Source: Trichobilharzia regenti (Eukaryota; Platyhelminthes; Trematoda; Strigeidida; Schistosomatidae). Taken from it: a stretch of DNA of 64,000 bases. A program made the translations under genes and the position numbers. The stretch spans positions 135,795,632 through 135,859,631 of the forward strand of contig OX235270.1 in NCBI GenBank assembly GCA_944472135.2, read 5' to 3'. The notes below the pieces were generated by a model. The model searched no databases. It saw only the letters and a program-made list of their open reading frames with translations, and was not told the DNA's origin. This document shows positions 25,122-37,949 of the stretch, piece after piece. The stretch's first letter is position 1; every line of letters begins with the position of its first letter.

Positions 25122-25310
25122 AGTCCTTAATATAAGAATAAAACTTGTGCACTGTGGCAGAGTATAATTCCATTATGGATAAATTCACCTTGATATGATT
25201 ATGAGCAATAAATTGTGCTCGAAACGTCATCAGTAAAATTACTGTATAACACTGTGAGACTTTATCAAAACAAAATCTACCCATAATGGAATTCGTAGTC
25301 CTTACGTACA
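25122..25310 (-). repeat. Repeat shared with 33661-33810; hairpin with CGAAAC motif
   Basis: Reverse complement of this stretch aligns by eye with 33661-33810: tctcacagtgttatac against tctcacagtggtatag, and actctgccacagtgc in both. On the plus strand it holds gagca (25203-25207) and tgctc (25216-25220) as a 5-bp stem, followed by gaaacgtc. That arrangement recalls terminal motifs of PLEs, but the hammerhead core before the stem is not intact. Confidence 0.45.
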
Positions 25311-25384
25311 CACTGTTTAATCTTGCGCGTAAGCGCCGTTGATTATAAGGGTTAGCAGTTTTGTACTCAGAATATTTAAGGGAA

Positions 25385-25637
25385 GTCTTCCTTTTGACTC
25401 AAAGTTTTCAGGAGACCTGGTAGACTTATGCAGAGATCAATTCACCATAAAGAGAAGTGGAGTGGACACCTAACCAGCGTTTACAGCTTTGCTCCAATAA
25501 GTGGAATAAGAAACCTCATCAAATCTTTGCTCACAAGAATCCGTCACATATGCAGAAAGGACACATTAAATAGGGAAATGTTGTCCTTCCGAAACATTCT
25601 GATTCAGAATGGCTATCCACCAGCATTCATCAATGAC
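25385..25637 (+). mobile_element. Penelope-like element fragment (RT thumb)
   Basis: The plus-strand frame contains EKWSGHLTSVYSFAPISG, then RNLIKSLLTRIRHICRKDTL and SFRNILIQNGYPPAF, the order seen in the PLE thumb region. There are no RT catalytic motifs and no GIY-YIG domain. It abuts the RTE 3' fragment at 25640. Confidence 0.75.
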
Positions 25638-25639
25638 TG

Positions 25640-25925
25640 ACTGATTTCAACATAGAACTTTGCACCAACGTGTAGCAGTTCGTCGCCACACTCCACGCAG
25701 CACACAAAGCCAGAGAAGAAGAAAAAAGTAAAAAGAAGTGAAAAACAGAGACAGTAAAAGAGATATGAGGCAAAAAGAATAGTAATATCGAAGAACAATA
25801 TAGTTTTATTGAGTATTATAAGTCACAAGTAGTGGGTGCATCTGTGCTATTGAGAACGATTTTGAGCCATAGCACCAACTGTCTCCAACCATTGGTGTTA
25901 ACCCTCCCGAGAACCCCAGCCAGTA
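25640..25925 (-). mobile_element. RTE LINE 3'-end fragment
   Basis: Same 3' region as 27941-28570 and 56852-57855: the aacatagaactttgcaccaa terminal block and a degraded WLET-type C-terminus, readable as LAGVLGRVNTNGWRQLVLWL. More diverged than the other two copies. Confidence 0.75.
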
Positions 25926-27928
25926 ATTCACCAATAAGCATATGCACGTAAGATTGATAATTCGTAAAAGACAGAAGTACCACGTAAGGTGTTAGTTTTA
26001 AAATGAAATTCACTAGTGGCGCGAAAGCTGAAATACTTGGAAGCACAATATCAAAAACAGTTCGAAAAATACTTTTCATCGAATTGATACATCTCACCTC
26101 CACCCAACCTCTTATTCATCACTATTGACAACATCTAGGTGCATATGTTAGTTCACTTACTCATGTGGCTCTAAGTGCATAGGCTGTACCAGTAGGATAT
26201 TGCCTAGATGTGTACAAGTACACCTCTCAAAATGGTCGTCTAAAGGAGAAATTAGACGAACCAATAGCTTGATTCTCAAGCATCTTATTCTTGCACATCT
26301 TTCTGCATCAACAGAGAAATCTTCCAGTGATATACAAGGTCAGAGGGTTTCCAGTAATATCTTCTATCTACAGCGGTAGCTCTTTTCATACATCAGGAGA
26401 GCCCTGAGTTGTGTCTATATACAGAAGTGCTTGATTAAATACTTTTACTAACGTAACCTTAAGCCCTTTAACTTAGGTAATAATTCAGTGTGTAATCCAC
26501 CTTTATTGTTTTTTTCCTTCTTTCTTTTCAAACTCCTAACTTTAAAATATGCTTTATGCATATCCCAAATCTCCTACTCTTATGAACAATATTTCTGTTT
26601 GTAAGTGCTTACAGTCTTAATGATAATTATTCATGAATTATATTCATCACTGTATGTTTTTAGATTAAGTAAAACTACTCAACCAAGTTTCGTAATTTAT
26701 CCATCTCTTTTCCAGATATTTAGTCTCATGTGTTATTTTTTACGAAGTGATATTACTAGTTGGTCTTTATAGGCATGTCTGTGGCTTGTGAAGCTACGAA
26801 AAGAATTTTACTCGCTGTCCTATGCCATTTCAATTTATATCACAGGTATTTCTCGTACTGTTAAAGTGTTTATAAAGTCACTTGCCTGATTGGTGATGTT
26901 TCCATGCTCCCTGCCAATTTTCTTTAGTTTTTCACATTGAATGTTATAACTTTCTCCGAAAGACTGTTGGCCGACAGCTTAAAAGTAGCAACTCTCCCGA
27001 AAAAACAGACACTACTAACCTACAGAGTATGGTGATGTTTTGCACCCTAAGGAATTATAAGCATGTCTGAAAACTGTGGGTTAGAATATAATCTGGGTGG
27101 ACAAAATGCGGGTTTCTTGTGAACATCAAAATTATCTATGATAACTCCCATTTACTGGGATTTGTAGCCACTATTCTTCTTTGAATTACACATAAGCAAC
27201 AAACGTCATAACCTTTATACAACCAACTTGCATAAATCTGTATATCCTTAGCCTTCTAAAACAGAATTGCAAAACACAGACTGTATTCATGACCTTAAAG
27301 TTCTTGATGGTCGCAGTACGCCTTTTCTGTATTCCCATGGTACTTGGAAAATACGGATTTAATAATATTCTCCCCCCCCAACCTTTATTTCAATCTTACT
27401 CGGTTTCCATTTACAATACTATGCACAAAAAATTTGCGACACTAATCTTCTTAGGATGATAATCGTAATGATGTCAATAAACCAGATGAATGGTACTCAA
27501 TGCATGAACCCACATAGGTAAAACGGGGATCAAGTTTATCTCCTGAATAGTAATAGTTGAAATAAACATTATCTGTCTGACCAAAACCATATTAACAGAG
27601 ATAGGGCAAAGTAACACATCAATATTGGAAGTAAGAATTCACAGAAAACTAGACCATAATTTGTTAAAGTTACAGAATACATCTCCATAATCTGTATACA
27701 TTAATTAAATGATTTTGCTTATTTTTGAGCTCAGCTTACACACTTTAATTTTAAGTTAACCATATGGTGAGTGCACACAAGTGAGGTCACTTAGCAGGTT
27801 GTAAACTGGTATAACACATATCTAAGTGGAAAACATCTACTCACATGCATCGTTTGACTCCTTACATTAATGAAACACAAGATTGTTCTAGTGGGAACCG
27901 TGTCATATAGTGCAACTACAAATCGACT
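25926..27928. other. No recognised feature, 2 kb AT-rich
   Basis: No readable frames of note in either strand and no recognised repeat. Includes a short C run near 27372. Confidence 0.5.
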
Positions 27929-28582
27929 GCCTAATACAACTGTCTGTCTGTCTGTTTTCGACATAGAACTTTGCACAAATGTGCGGAAGTTCAAGTCGCC
28001 ACACCGTGTAGCACACGAAGCAAGAGAAGAAAGTACAAGAAAAGCATAATAGAGACAGTGAGCAGAGGTGTGAGACAAAGGAAGAGTAATAACGAAGAAC
28101 AAAACAGTTTCATTGGAGATCATAAGTCACAAGGAGTGGATGCATCTGCGCTAGCCACTGAGAACGATTTTGAGCCATGTCACCAATTGTTTCCAACCAT
28201 AGATTTTTACCGTCCCGAGGACCCCAGCCTGGGAGTCTACACCTTCCTACGTGGCTTAGACCAACTGTTGTGGATTTCATTGACTGGTGCCAAGTTTTTG
28301 TTTGACCGCCGCTAGCTTTTTTCCAGCCTGACCCTACATCCGCTAACATTGCTCGTCGGGGAAGGCGATGATCAGACATACGTAATACATGTCCTAACCA
28401 TCTCAGTCTTTGTAACTTCACGACTTCATCGATTAATTTCCCCAGTTTACCAAGAACTTGACGCCTAACCTCAATATTGCTCACCTTATTATGCCACTTT
28501 ACACGGGAAATAGAGTGCAGGCACCTATGATCAAAGACAGCTAGTCTCTTCATGTCTTCCACTCTCAGTGGCCTAATACAAC
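27929..28582. repeat. 12-bp target-site duplication of an RTE insertion
   Basis: gcctaatacaac occurs at 27929-27940 and 28571-28582 and exactly brackets the RTE fragment at 27941-28570. Confidence 0.85.
27941..28570 (-). mobile_element. RTE LINE 3' fragment with intact C-terminal frame
   Basis: Minus strand from 28570: [18 protein letters not shown], then [54 protein letters not shown] and [15 protein letters not shown]. This is the classic RTE C-terminus in one open frame. The 3' end is a cagacagacagac-type tail, seen as tgtctgtctgtctg at 27941. 5'-truncated insertion. Confidence 0.9.
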
Positions 28583-28977
28583 AGCACTGATGTGAGGGTA
28601 TGAGGTCAAAAACGAAAACTGAAGATAACCCAAGTGTAAACAAAAACTCGCAGTTTTTGTGGTACAATGAATCCGACTAGTTCCCAGAAGTTTCAGTAAG
28701 TTATATAGAATATTTCGTGATAAATAAAGGTTTGTACTCAGAGGGGATAAATACTGTATGGTACGTTTTATAATCTCATCAGTGGCTACACGTGTAGCAT
28801 ATTTCTATCACTCACAAGCTTTCGAACCTGAAGAATTTACAGATACACATAGACCAACGTGACCACCTCAAAATATAGAACATCAAAATAACGGTAAATA
28901 AATTAAGTATTATCTATATTCCTATACAATAATTTGAAAATACATTCCAAATTTTCTCATCATATTTACAAACGAGA
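28583..28977. other. No recognised feature; 3' flank of COX16
   Basis: AT-rich sequence downstream of the minus-strand COX16 ORF. I did not find a clear AATAAA on the minus strand here. Confidence 0.5.
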
Positions 28978-29226
28978 TTATGATTTAGTATTATTTTCAT
29001 CTTCCCATGGTCTGTAAACTCTTTTATTCTTCCATTCCTCTTTTCCAGTAGACTCAGAAACTCCTTTATAAAATTGTAGGACATAGGCTTCATCTAAATT
29101 GGGTACTGCTGATGATAATTCCCTCTTCTTTATAACGTAATCCCACGTGAACGCAATACCATAAGCTGAAACTATTATTGTTCCAATTATAGGTACTCCA
29201 CGTATCCAACCACGGTAGCTAGACAT
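28978..29226 (-). CDS. COX16: COX16-like cytochrome c oxidase assembly factor, 82 aa
   Basis: Small inner-mitochondrial-membrane protein of complex IV assembly. The COX16 family acts in biogenesis of the COX2 module and its copper insertion. Seen here: a short basic N-terminus, one hydrophobic segment at residues about 10-28 starting RGVPIIGTIIVSAYGIAF (the family has a GVP motif here), a polar linker, and the diagnostic C-terminal EWKNKRVYRPWED, which matches the family's WKN-R-x-x-RPWED signature. It is 82 residues, against about 106 in human. The start is fixed by an in-frame TGA three codons upstream. A splice-acceptor-like ttttcag ends 13 nt before the ATG, suggesting a cis or spliced-leader acceptor. 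No intron inside the ORF. Flanked only by retroelements. The assignment rests on remembered family features, not on a search. Confidence 0.82.
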   Translation of the reverse strand: MSSYRGWIRGVPIIGTIIVSAYGIAFTWDYVIKKRELSSAVPNLDEAYVLQFYKGVSESTGKEEWKNKRVYRPWEDENNTKS

Positions 29227-29237
29227 ATCTTGTCATT

Positions 29238-29256
29238 CGCTGAAAAACTAAATGAA
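29238..29256 (-). promoter_or_regulatory. Splice-acceptor-like tract before COX16
   Basis: On the minus strand tttagtttttcag ends 13 nt before the COX16 ATG. It could be a 3' splice site for a 5'UTR intron or for spliced-leader trans-splicing, which is known in schistosomes. The 13-nt leader also has an out-of-frame ATG that opens a five-codon frame. Confidence 0.4.
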
Positions 29257-29950
29257 ACGCATAAGTTGACTGACAGAATCATGCTCTTCAAAGGAATATC
29301 ATAAAATGGCTGAGAAAGCAGGTAATACATTTTAACAGACAATTTTATTAGTTAAAAATGTTAATCCTAAAACTTTACTCCTAATTTCTTTACAAATATT
29401 CATCATTAGTGGTAAAAGTTATATTAAGTATAGAGCTGACAATACAATTAAACCGAAAATCCAAATGATCACATCTATCTGAGCTCAAATAGTCTTTAAT
29501 CAGTTATTGCGGTCACCTTTCATCTACGATTTTACTACTACCTTAGATTTCTTTAGGTATATGTTTAGCACCCGTACTTCTTAGATGTTAGAGTTTACAT
29601 AATTCTGATCTGCCCACTTAGCTACAGCATACCAAAAATGAACAGACGTCCTAATCTGACGTATGTTGGATCTAAATGGAAATGCAGTGAATGCTTCTAA
29701 GCATGTATGCTGATCAACATCGCCAACTATTTTTCACAGAATGAACATTGCATACAGTATATTCATTACCTCAACATTTCCCTTATTGCATCAGAATATC
29801 AAGTTGTGTTGGAAATCCACTGAAAACTGACGGGTGTATTTAGAACTCGACAGTAAACAAACTGTTAATAGGGAGTCTTTTGAAATGTAAGTACAGCGGA
29901 GATTGGGGTGTTTCTGAACATTAGGGACACATATAAAACAGGAACGTCGC
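29257..29950. other. No recognised feature; 5' flank of COX16
   Basis: AT-rich, no recognised coding or repeat signature. Confidence 0.5.
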
Positions 29951-32900
29951 CTAGTTAACTAGCTTGCTAGTTTTCTAGCCAGTCCAAAGCTCGGGTAAAA
30001 AGGGAGGGTTGGGCGTGGGACTGTCTACTATACACCACAAAAGTTATCAAACTGCTAGTGAAACATCAACGCACAAAAAGTATATAAAAAATACAAGAAA
30101 CTCAGATGACAATTTTATTCTTCACTGGAGTTGGAAAGGCGGAATGACACAGCCTTCGAGACCAGTCAGCCAGTCGATGTGTTATCCTCCTATGAAAGCA
30201 GAAACAAACATTTGTAATAAGAATATTTGTACAATGTACGACACTGGGAAGCCTGCTTAGGTGGCCAAAGAGATATGAGGGTATGGCCGAGAGCAGATGG
30301 AATGGTTGTGGACTTTCAAAAAAGTAAACTGGTGAGTCAGTAATCCACTCCGGTCCCGTCATCCCGACGACAACCACGAGCATACTGAGGCAGTGAGTAG
30401 CCATCATCATGTTACCAATGGCAGCCAAAGCCCTAATCCAGTGGGAACCAATCTCCTCCTGCAGCATTATGACAGCAAGATTCAACTCAAAAGGAAGAAA
30501 GGAAGGTTACAATCATCCAATAATACGCACCGTGCTACAAACAACGCGGAGCAAGAACAGAAGGGAGATTTCTACAGGCATCTACAAGTAGTAATGGACA
30601 ACATTCCAAATGGTGACATCAAAATCCTCATGGGCGATATGAATGCAAGCCAAACTGGGAGCACAGAATAAAGGAAGAGAACTCATCATGGGTCGAGAGG
30701 CTCTCACCTGCACAAATCAATGAGAACGCAGAATTATTCTCAGACTTCTGTGCTTTCAATGATTTGGCGATCGAAGACAGTGCGTACAAAAACAAGGGTA
30801 TATACAAAGCAACATGGATTTTGCCTGACAGACACACCAAAAACCAGATAGATTTCATCTCAATGTTGCTCAAGAAAGTGAAAACGCAGTCAGTCTGCTG
30901 GACACAAAGCCGAGGAGGCGAGCAGATGTGGACTCACACCATCATCTGGTTCAAGGAACCTTCAAGGTGAAGCTGAAATCCCTCAAAACAAATGGAGACA
31001 GGTCACTGTAGTTCAAGTTTAACATTCAGAAACTGAAGCACAAAACCAAAACCTCACTACAGATCATATAACAGCAAAGTCAGACATACTACGTGGCATC
31101 ACTGAGGAGACCTGTGTCGAAGGACATTGGAGCTAACTCTCTGAAGCTGATGGTCAAGGAAACGTGCACAACTGTTCTAGGAAGAAACAAGAGACGAGAC
31201 AAGGGATGGCTCTCAACGGACAGCTACCCGGAAGCTAATAGAAGAGAGGGGAATGGTGAAGGAGATAACTCAATGCAAGGATGCACAACAGAAGGAGAAG
31301 CTAAGTTCAATATACATTTCACTAAATAAAGAAGTGAGGAAGAGTGGTAGGAAAGAAACACGACAATTCTACGACACAATGGATGGCCAGTGAAGCAGAA
31401 CAGGCAGGTCGCAGGTAAAAGAGACATCATGACACTATATCAGACAACAAGACTGCTCGCTATTCGGGAAGAGACCAACTCAGATGATGAAACCGATAAA
31501 AAATGCTCAAAGGTACTTGCTTATTAAGCAGGGGAAACAAATAAAACAATGGGCTGATCACTTGAAGGACTCTCGAATCATGAATCACTTGCAACTCGTC
31601 CTAAAATACCACCAAGAACAACAACAGCAACAAAGACGAAACCAGCGCTCGCAGAACTGCCTGCCAGTCGACATAAGCCCTCCAACGAAAGCAGAAATAC
31701 TAAATGTAATCAAGCTACTGAACCTTGGTCGGGAGAGCAGAAGGACCAGACGAAATTCGCCAAACATCCCCTTCGAAATACTGTGAACGGGACGGATGTG
31801 CTTATGCGATTATTGCAAACGTTTCGGAAGGAAGGAAAGGTACCTACCGATTGGAAGTAAGGCTGACCATCTTGTCAAGCTGCCATGAAAGGCGACTTAG
31901 GCCTGTGCAAGAACTGACTGCGTGGAATAATGCTCTTGTCCACGCCAAGTAAGATAATGAGTCGCCTCATACTGGAGAGATCCAAAGATCCACTAGATAC
32001 AGAACTCCGCCAACCCGCCTGAACAACCTGGCTGTATTCAAGAAAGGCAAATCATGTGCTCATCGAATTACACCTCTACGCATCATCATCATCATCGTGA
32101 ACAGCATAGAGGGACAGTTGAACCTCAACCTCTACCTCAATTTCATCGACATCGAAAAGGCCTTCACCAGACAGCGTTGGCCGAGGAGTAATTTGGAAAC
32201 TACTTCAATACTATGGCGTGTAGTGGCCAAGTCTTTATCAACCTCATTCAACAGCTGGCTGGCTATGTGACAATGCCACGTATCAGGTGATCCACAACGG
32301 GAAACCCACTCAGCGAGGCGTTCGAAGTGAATACAGGAGTGAGACAAGGCTGACTGCCTATTATCACCCACGATGATATTCTTAATTGTGGTGGACCGGA
32401 TTATGCGTCAGATTGTGCTTGGGAGCGAGGAGACAGGAATACGCTGGACCAATGATGAGAAGACTCTAGAAGATCTGGATTTCGCGGATGATATATGTCT
32501 GATGTCACACAAACTCGAACACTTACAAGCAAAAACAAAATAAACTAGCAGAAGAAGCAATCAGAGAAGAATGAACTCCAGGTGAACATAGGGAAGACAG
32601 AGGTGACGAAGACGACCAATAACAACAACAACCAGCACCAATCACCATCAAAGACAGACATTTAACACAGGTTGCTTCCTGCCTTCACTCATCTAGCTAG
32701 GAAGCAACGTTTTAACTACAGACAGCGGAAGGGATGAAGATGTCAAAGCCAGCCAGCCAGCCAGTCAGAATCCGAAAGACAAGATACGCACGCCTTTATC
32801 AACTTAAATCCAGTTCGAAAATCTTCTGCACTCGGCCAGCATAAGCAACGAAATTCGCACCTTTAACACAAACGTGAAGTCGGCCAGTTCTTCTAAACGG

Positions 32901-33340
32901 GTCAGAAACTTGGCCAGCAAAAGGATTTTCAACAGGCTACTGCAGACTTTTATCAACAGCTGCCCCCTTCGCCGACTCCATACTGAAGATGAAATGGCCA
33001 GTTGGCCAGAAAGAGTAAGTAACGAGAAACTGTGAAAACAAACCAACCGAGAGGCGATCGGTCAACGGATACGTAGGAGAAAGTGGAGAAGGATCTGGTA
33101 CATATTGAGGAGGCCGTCGAATGACATCGCGCACCAGGCTATCAGTCTAGTGGAATCTAAATGGGAAGCGACAAGTGGGTGGTCGGTGAGAGGGTGACAT
33201 GTAGAATTTCGTGTGAGGAAGAGATGATAGATTATGGGCAATCGCGGACCCAGCTGAAGAGGACAAAGTGTAGAGGTGTTGCTGAAGCCCTATGTTCCAC
33301 TCGGAACGCAAGGGAATAATAATAATAAAATAAAAAAATA
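29951..33340 (+). mobile_element. SR2-like RTE LINE, near full length, decayed
   Basis: Begins with the leader shared with the element at 1-1490 (ctagccagtccaaagctcgg and gggagggttgggcg). Order of blocks: endonuclease remnants NICTMYDTGKPA (30230), ILMGDMNAS (30625) and KATWILPDRHTKNQIDFIS (30803); linker DKGWLSTDSY (31200); PPTKAEILNVIKLLN (31680); RT blocks around 31980-32540 with an intact FADD core near 32485; C-terminus with LRRPSNDIAHQA-type text near 33110. It ends with gaagccctatgttccactcg and an aataataataat tail at about 33320. Many frameshifts and stops. Confidence 0.88.
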
Positions 33341-34884
33341 ATACTGATGTAGGTCGATAGGATGCGGCCAAACTTGAAATCAACATTCTAAGTGAATGAC
33401 TGAAGAAGCTGAACTGTTTATTCCTCCTCAAAACCGGATCTAGTTTACCATATGGACATGGAATTACGTCGCTGGGCAATTTTCCGACTCATCGTTTAAC
33501 CTTGGGCTGATCTCCAACTATTCGGAATTTTTTTATTTTCCGCTGACCTCGCCGACTTTAATGTGATTAAAAATGCATAAGTATGTTGTATTTCTCCTTA
33601 ATAAAAAAATTCCTTTACCAATTCTTTTATCGTTTCTTGCTACAACGCCATCATAGAATAAATTCATTTGAAAAAATCTCACAGTGGTATAGAGTGTAAT
33701 TTAGTGCACCACCCTATACCACTGTTTGATTTTTTCAGAAAAATTTACTCTGCGATGGAGTTACACTCTGCCACAGTGCCAAGGTTCTATTCGTATATCA
33801 AAAGGGTCAAACATGCTGATGTTAATATAAGCCTGTCAGTTTTATCTCGCCTGTGTAATGAATAGAACTGTATGCAAAACAGCGGAACCTTCAAAATTAT
33901 GGGTAAGGGTAAGAAATACCCTAATAATGATAAAAACCCACTATTGTTAGTTCAGCTGGGAAAAATAATAGGGGAAAACTACTGAAGAAGAGTCAAGTTA
34001 CAGTCTTGGGCTTCCCAAGTTTAAGAGCCATGATTCTAGGCATTGCCAACTACGTCTTCTTTCTAATGAATTTCGGACCTTCAGCTCCTGAGTTTGGACC
34101 CCCATTTCACTCATAAAAGTCTAGGCAGTGATCAGTTTTTCACTTTTGAATGATTCACCTAGATGTAAGTATTATTAAAGAACATTTAGTAACTGATTGA
34201 ATGATGATATACACTGCTGGTTAATATGCAAAGTTTGAAAACACTCACGTCAAGCAATGGAATATGGCATCATGCTGTGTCACATCACCACTGATTCCCC
34301 TCTTTGAAGGGATCTTATATAGCACCTTCAGTGAACATAAGTCTTCCTCCGTGCAAGGAGATGTTGTACTGTAATATTATTTAGCTGATTAGGACATTTC
34401 TCTTCCAGAGATGGGACCGCTTAATGCAGAAGGATGGGTTACAAAAGAAGGATGGGATGGGATATCAGCTGGCAGAAGCAACAGCAGAAGAAATAGCGGT
34501 CCATCGCTTCCTCGTTTTTAGTGGTCCTTACTGATGTCAGTTTGAGAAAAATAATCCACCTCAGTTCCCTATAAAACTATTATTCGATCATATAATTTCT
34601 CCAACTCGCGTAAGGTGTGCGTGCAGATAGCATACAGATAAAATGTATGTGATTGAATCAGTCTGAACAATTCTGAAAGAATGTAATCAGTCTCCATTGC
34701 CTAGAAGGATTTAATATGTCTTGCAAACCATGTTACTTCTCTTTTATGTCTGATTTTGATATCATTGCATAGTTCTGAGTTCTACTCATGCATAAAGAAA
34801 GTATACGAAAGCAATAAAGTCAACGTCTATACGTATTGATCAAAGGGGCGTATCGAGTATCCAGTCCTTAGTGATGAATTATCT
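33341..34884. other. Mostly unassigned; contains one shared repeat
   Basis: Apart from the repeat at 33661-33810 nothing is recognised. Short local hairpins such as ccctctttgaaggg near 34296 are unremarkable. Confidence 0.5.
33661..33810 (+). repeat. Repeat shared with 25122-25310; 11-bp hairpin
   Basis: Aligns by eye with the reverse complement of 25122-25310. Contains cagtggtatag at 33682-33692 and its exact reverse complement ctataccactg at 33714-33724, a potential 11-bp hairpin with a 21-nt loop. Confidence 0.55.
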
Positions 34885-36350
34885 ATTGCAGTTACCTCGT
34901 GAAACTACCAAAGAAGGGAGACTTAGGCCCCACTCTGCAAGAACTGGCGAGGAATCATGCTCCTATCGACGCCAAGTAAAATCCTGAGTCGCATCATTCT
35001 GGAGAGAATAAAGGACGCACTGGATACAGAACTCCGACCAGAACAAACTGGCTGCATTCAGGAAAGGCAAATCATGTACTGACCAAATTGGAACTCTACG
35101 CATCATCATCACAGAACAAAGCATGGAATGGCAATCAAACCTCTACCTCAACTTTATAGACTTTGAGAAGGTCTTCGACAGCGTAGCGTTGACCGTGAAG
35201 TAATTTGGAAACTACTCGAGTACTACGGCGTACCCCAAATATTCATCAACCTTATTCAACAGCTGTACGATAACGGCACATGTCAAGTGATCCACAATGG
35301 AAAACTCAGTGAGGCGTTTGGAATAAACACAGGAGTCAGACAAGGGAGCTTGCTTATTATCATCAGTGATATTCCTAATTGTGGTGGACTGACTAGATTG
35401 TGCGTCAGACAGTGGGAAACGAGAAAAGGACAGGAATATCCTGAACCGACCGACGCGAAGAACCTAGATGACCTGGATTTCTCGCGTGGATGATTTATGT
35501 TTGATGTCACACAAAATCGAAGACTTACAAGCGAAAACCGACAAACTGGTCGAAGAAGCAGCCGGCGAAGATAGGACTACAAGTAAACATTGACAAGACG
35601 GAGGTGATGAAAACAACCAACCAACAACAATAGCAGCAGCAACATCCAGCGTCAATCACCATCAACAGGCGATTTGGGATTTGAAAGAGGTTACTTCATT
35701 CACTCACTTATCTAGGGAGGGAGCATTGTCTCAACTACAGGCAGTCGGAACGGACGAGGATGTCAAATCGAGCGAGAATCGGGGAGGGGGACGAGAAACA
35801 CATTCATCAACCTGAAACCAATCTGGAAATCTTCGTCACTCAGCCAGCACCAACAACAAAATTCAGTCGGATTTTCAATACAAACGTCAAGTCAGTCAGT
35901 TCTTCTATACGGATCAAAAACTTGGCGGGCGGGTCACAAAGAATATTTCCAAAAGGTTGGAGACCTTTATCAACAACTGTCTTCGCTGGCTCTATACTGA
36001 AGATGAGATGGCCGGGCCGGACAGAGTCACCAACAAGGAACTATGAGAACAAACAAATAAGAACCAATCGCCCAACAAATATGCAGGAGAAAGTGGAGAT
36101 GGATAGGATTTTCGCTGAGGAGACCGCTGGGTGACATCGCGCGTCAAGCCCTCGAGTGGAACCCAAAAAGGAAGCGGCGAGTGGGCCGTCAGTGCAAGGA
36201 TGACATGGAGGACATCGTGTTGAAACAGTATGGACTAACATGGGTGCAGGTGAAAAGTACAGCAGAAGACAGAAGCAAGTGGAGACGTGCAGTTGAAGCC
36301 CTATGTTTCACCGGGAACCCAAGGGAGCAATAATAATAATTACTATTATT
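34885..36350 (+). mobile_element. SR2-like RTE LINE, RT to 3' end, decayed
   Basis: 5'-truncated copy of the same family as 29951-33340: INFIDFEKVFDS-type block near 35150, NTGVRQGSLL near 35327, and a catalytic region near 35475 where an insertion turns the FADD core into FSRG followed by a stop. C-terminal text runs from 35880 to 36240. The 3' end has gaagccctatgtttcaccgg and an aataataataat tail near 36330. Confidence 0.85.
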
Positions 36351-37949
36351 ATATCATATGCATAGGTACTAAGGGAACCACTTGGTCATAGCTTGCGCAT
36401 GAAGCATTCCTGATTATCACTCAACTTCATTTCACTTTTCCTCCACTTAATACTATTCTAATTGTGCTGTGCCGTCGGATAGGCGCATACATGACCAAAG
36501 TACGGCTATTCGCTTAACCCCATTTCGCCAACACTACGAGTCCATAAGACCCATCTCATAAGTTTCAGGAGATTTATCGGCTGATTAGCTAAAGTCGAAT
36601 ACAGTCAGACCAATTAATACATTCACCATTAAGTTATAAAAATGGTGAAAATGAGAATCCCTGAGACCATACATAATTCCTCAAAACTTAATCAAATTAC
36701 AACCGAAATGTCCCCAGAATTATTTAATGAAGCAAATGTCTCCTAGCCCTCAACTTTTCGTCAAACATGAAATCACCCCTCACCTAAGTTACGTAGCGCC
36801 CGAAGACGATCTGACCGCTCAGCGAGTTACGGTCCTATCCAATACCCCAGATGACAAATTACTAAAATTATTCCGCATTGAATGAGTACATGGCTATTGC
36901 ACATTGCGATGACTTGTTCTTATTTATCTACATATGTCACAAAGGGCTCTGGCCTTTCGATCATAACTCATTGTAACAGCTACTACTACGAGCACGGGAA
37001 ATGTAGGAAGTAATTTTCCTTGTATGTCATATACGAGAGTGTTTAAGTAGCTGGTATATATGGATACCGACTTCGCTGTATTACTGCGAAAGACTGATTC
37101 TTTTGACTGATCTGTTAGATTTTCAATATCTCACTGCAGCGTCAGCATATTTGCATGATACGCTAGCTCCCTCCAAATCATAAATATGTGGTAAACGAAA
37201 AATCTACCCTTATTAAGTAGATGAAACTGGATTATTTAGACATCATTCAAATAATTCTTTAATATTCTGATCGATGCTTAAGGCTCAACTTCACATCTGC
37301 ATGTCTTGCTCGTATGGAAGTTCAGTTAGCTCTGTGGTGCATCTGTTCACAACAAAATAAGTCTAGCATACTTATTGACTTATAGAAAAAAGACGATATA
37401 CCAGCGAGGAAACTTTCTTTTCAACGGAGCCGTACTCACATTAAGAAAAACATCATGAAATTAGTCAGATACTACTAACAAACTTCTAAAAAATGCATTA
37501 CTTAGTGGCAAGTTCTATCTAGAATGAGACCACTAGGTGACTGGAGCCACGTGATGAGTATCAAAGATGACTAACCGGTTTAAGTGTACAAAACTGATAA
37601 TAGCTGACGGAAATGTAACAAAGCTCTCATGTAAACACGTGTGAGAAATGTAGTGTTCATAATAAATACCAATAGTGATCGTAATAACCATAAAGTAAAA
37701 ATTACAGTCGAAAGATAACACGAAAAGAAATGATGGTAGGAATATTATTCTGGCTATGGAGAGCGGATGAATGCATTTAAGACACTGTAACACGGATATC
37801 CGTCCTCAGGTCTCAAGTGATCAGTGATTCAGCCATGTGTAAATGGCATATTCGGAGTTTCTTCTTGCGATATTGGTGACCTCCGTGAGGCACTGTAAAG
37901 GAATTATGCTGGGATGCTCGGTGAACAAAGTTAGCAAGGTGTTTGAGGA
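36351..37949. other. No recognised feature
   Basis: AT-rich sequence without credible frames or recognised repeats. Confidence 0.5.
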
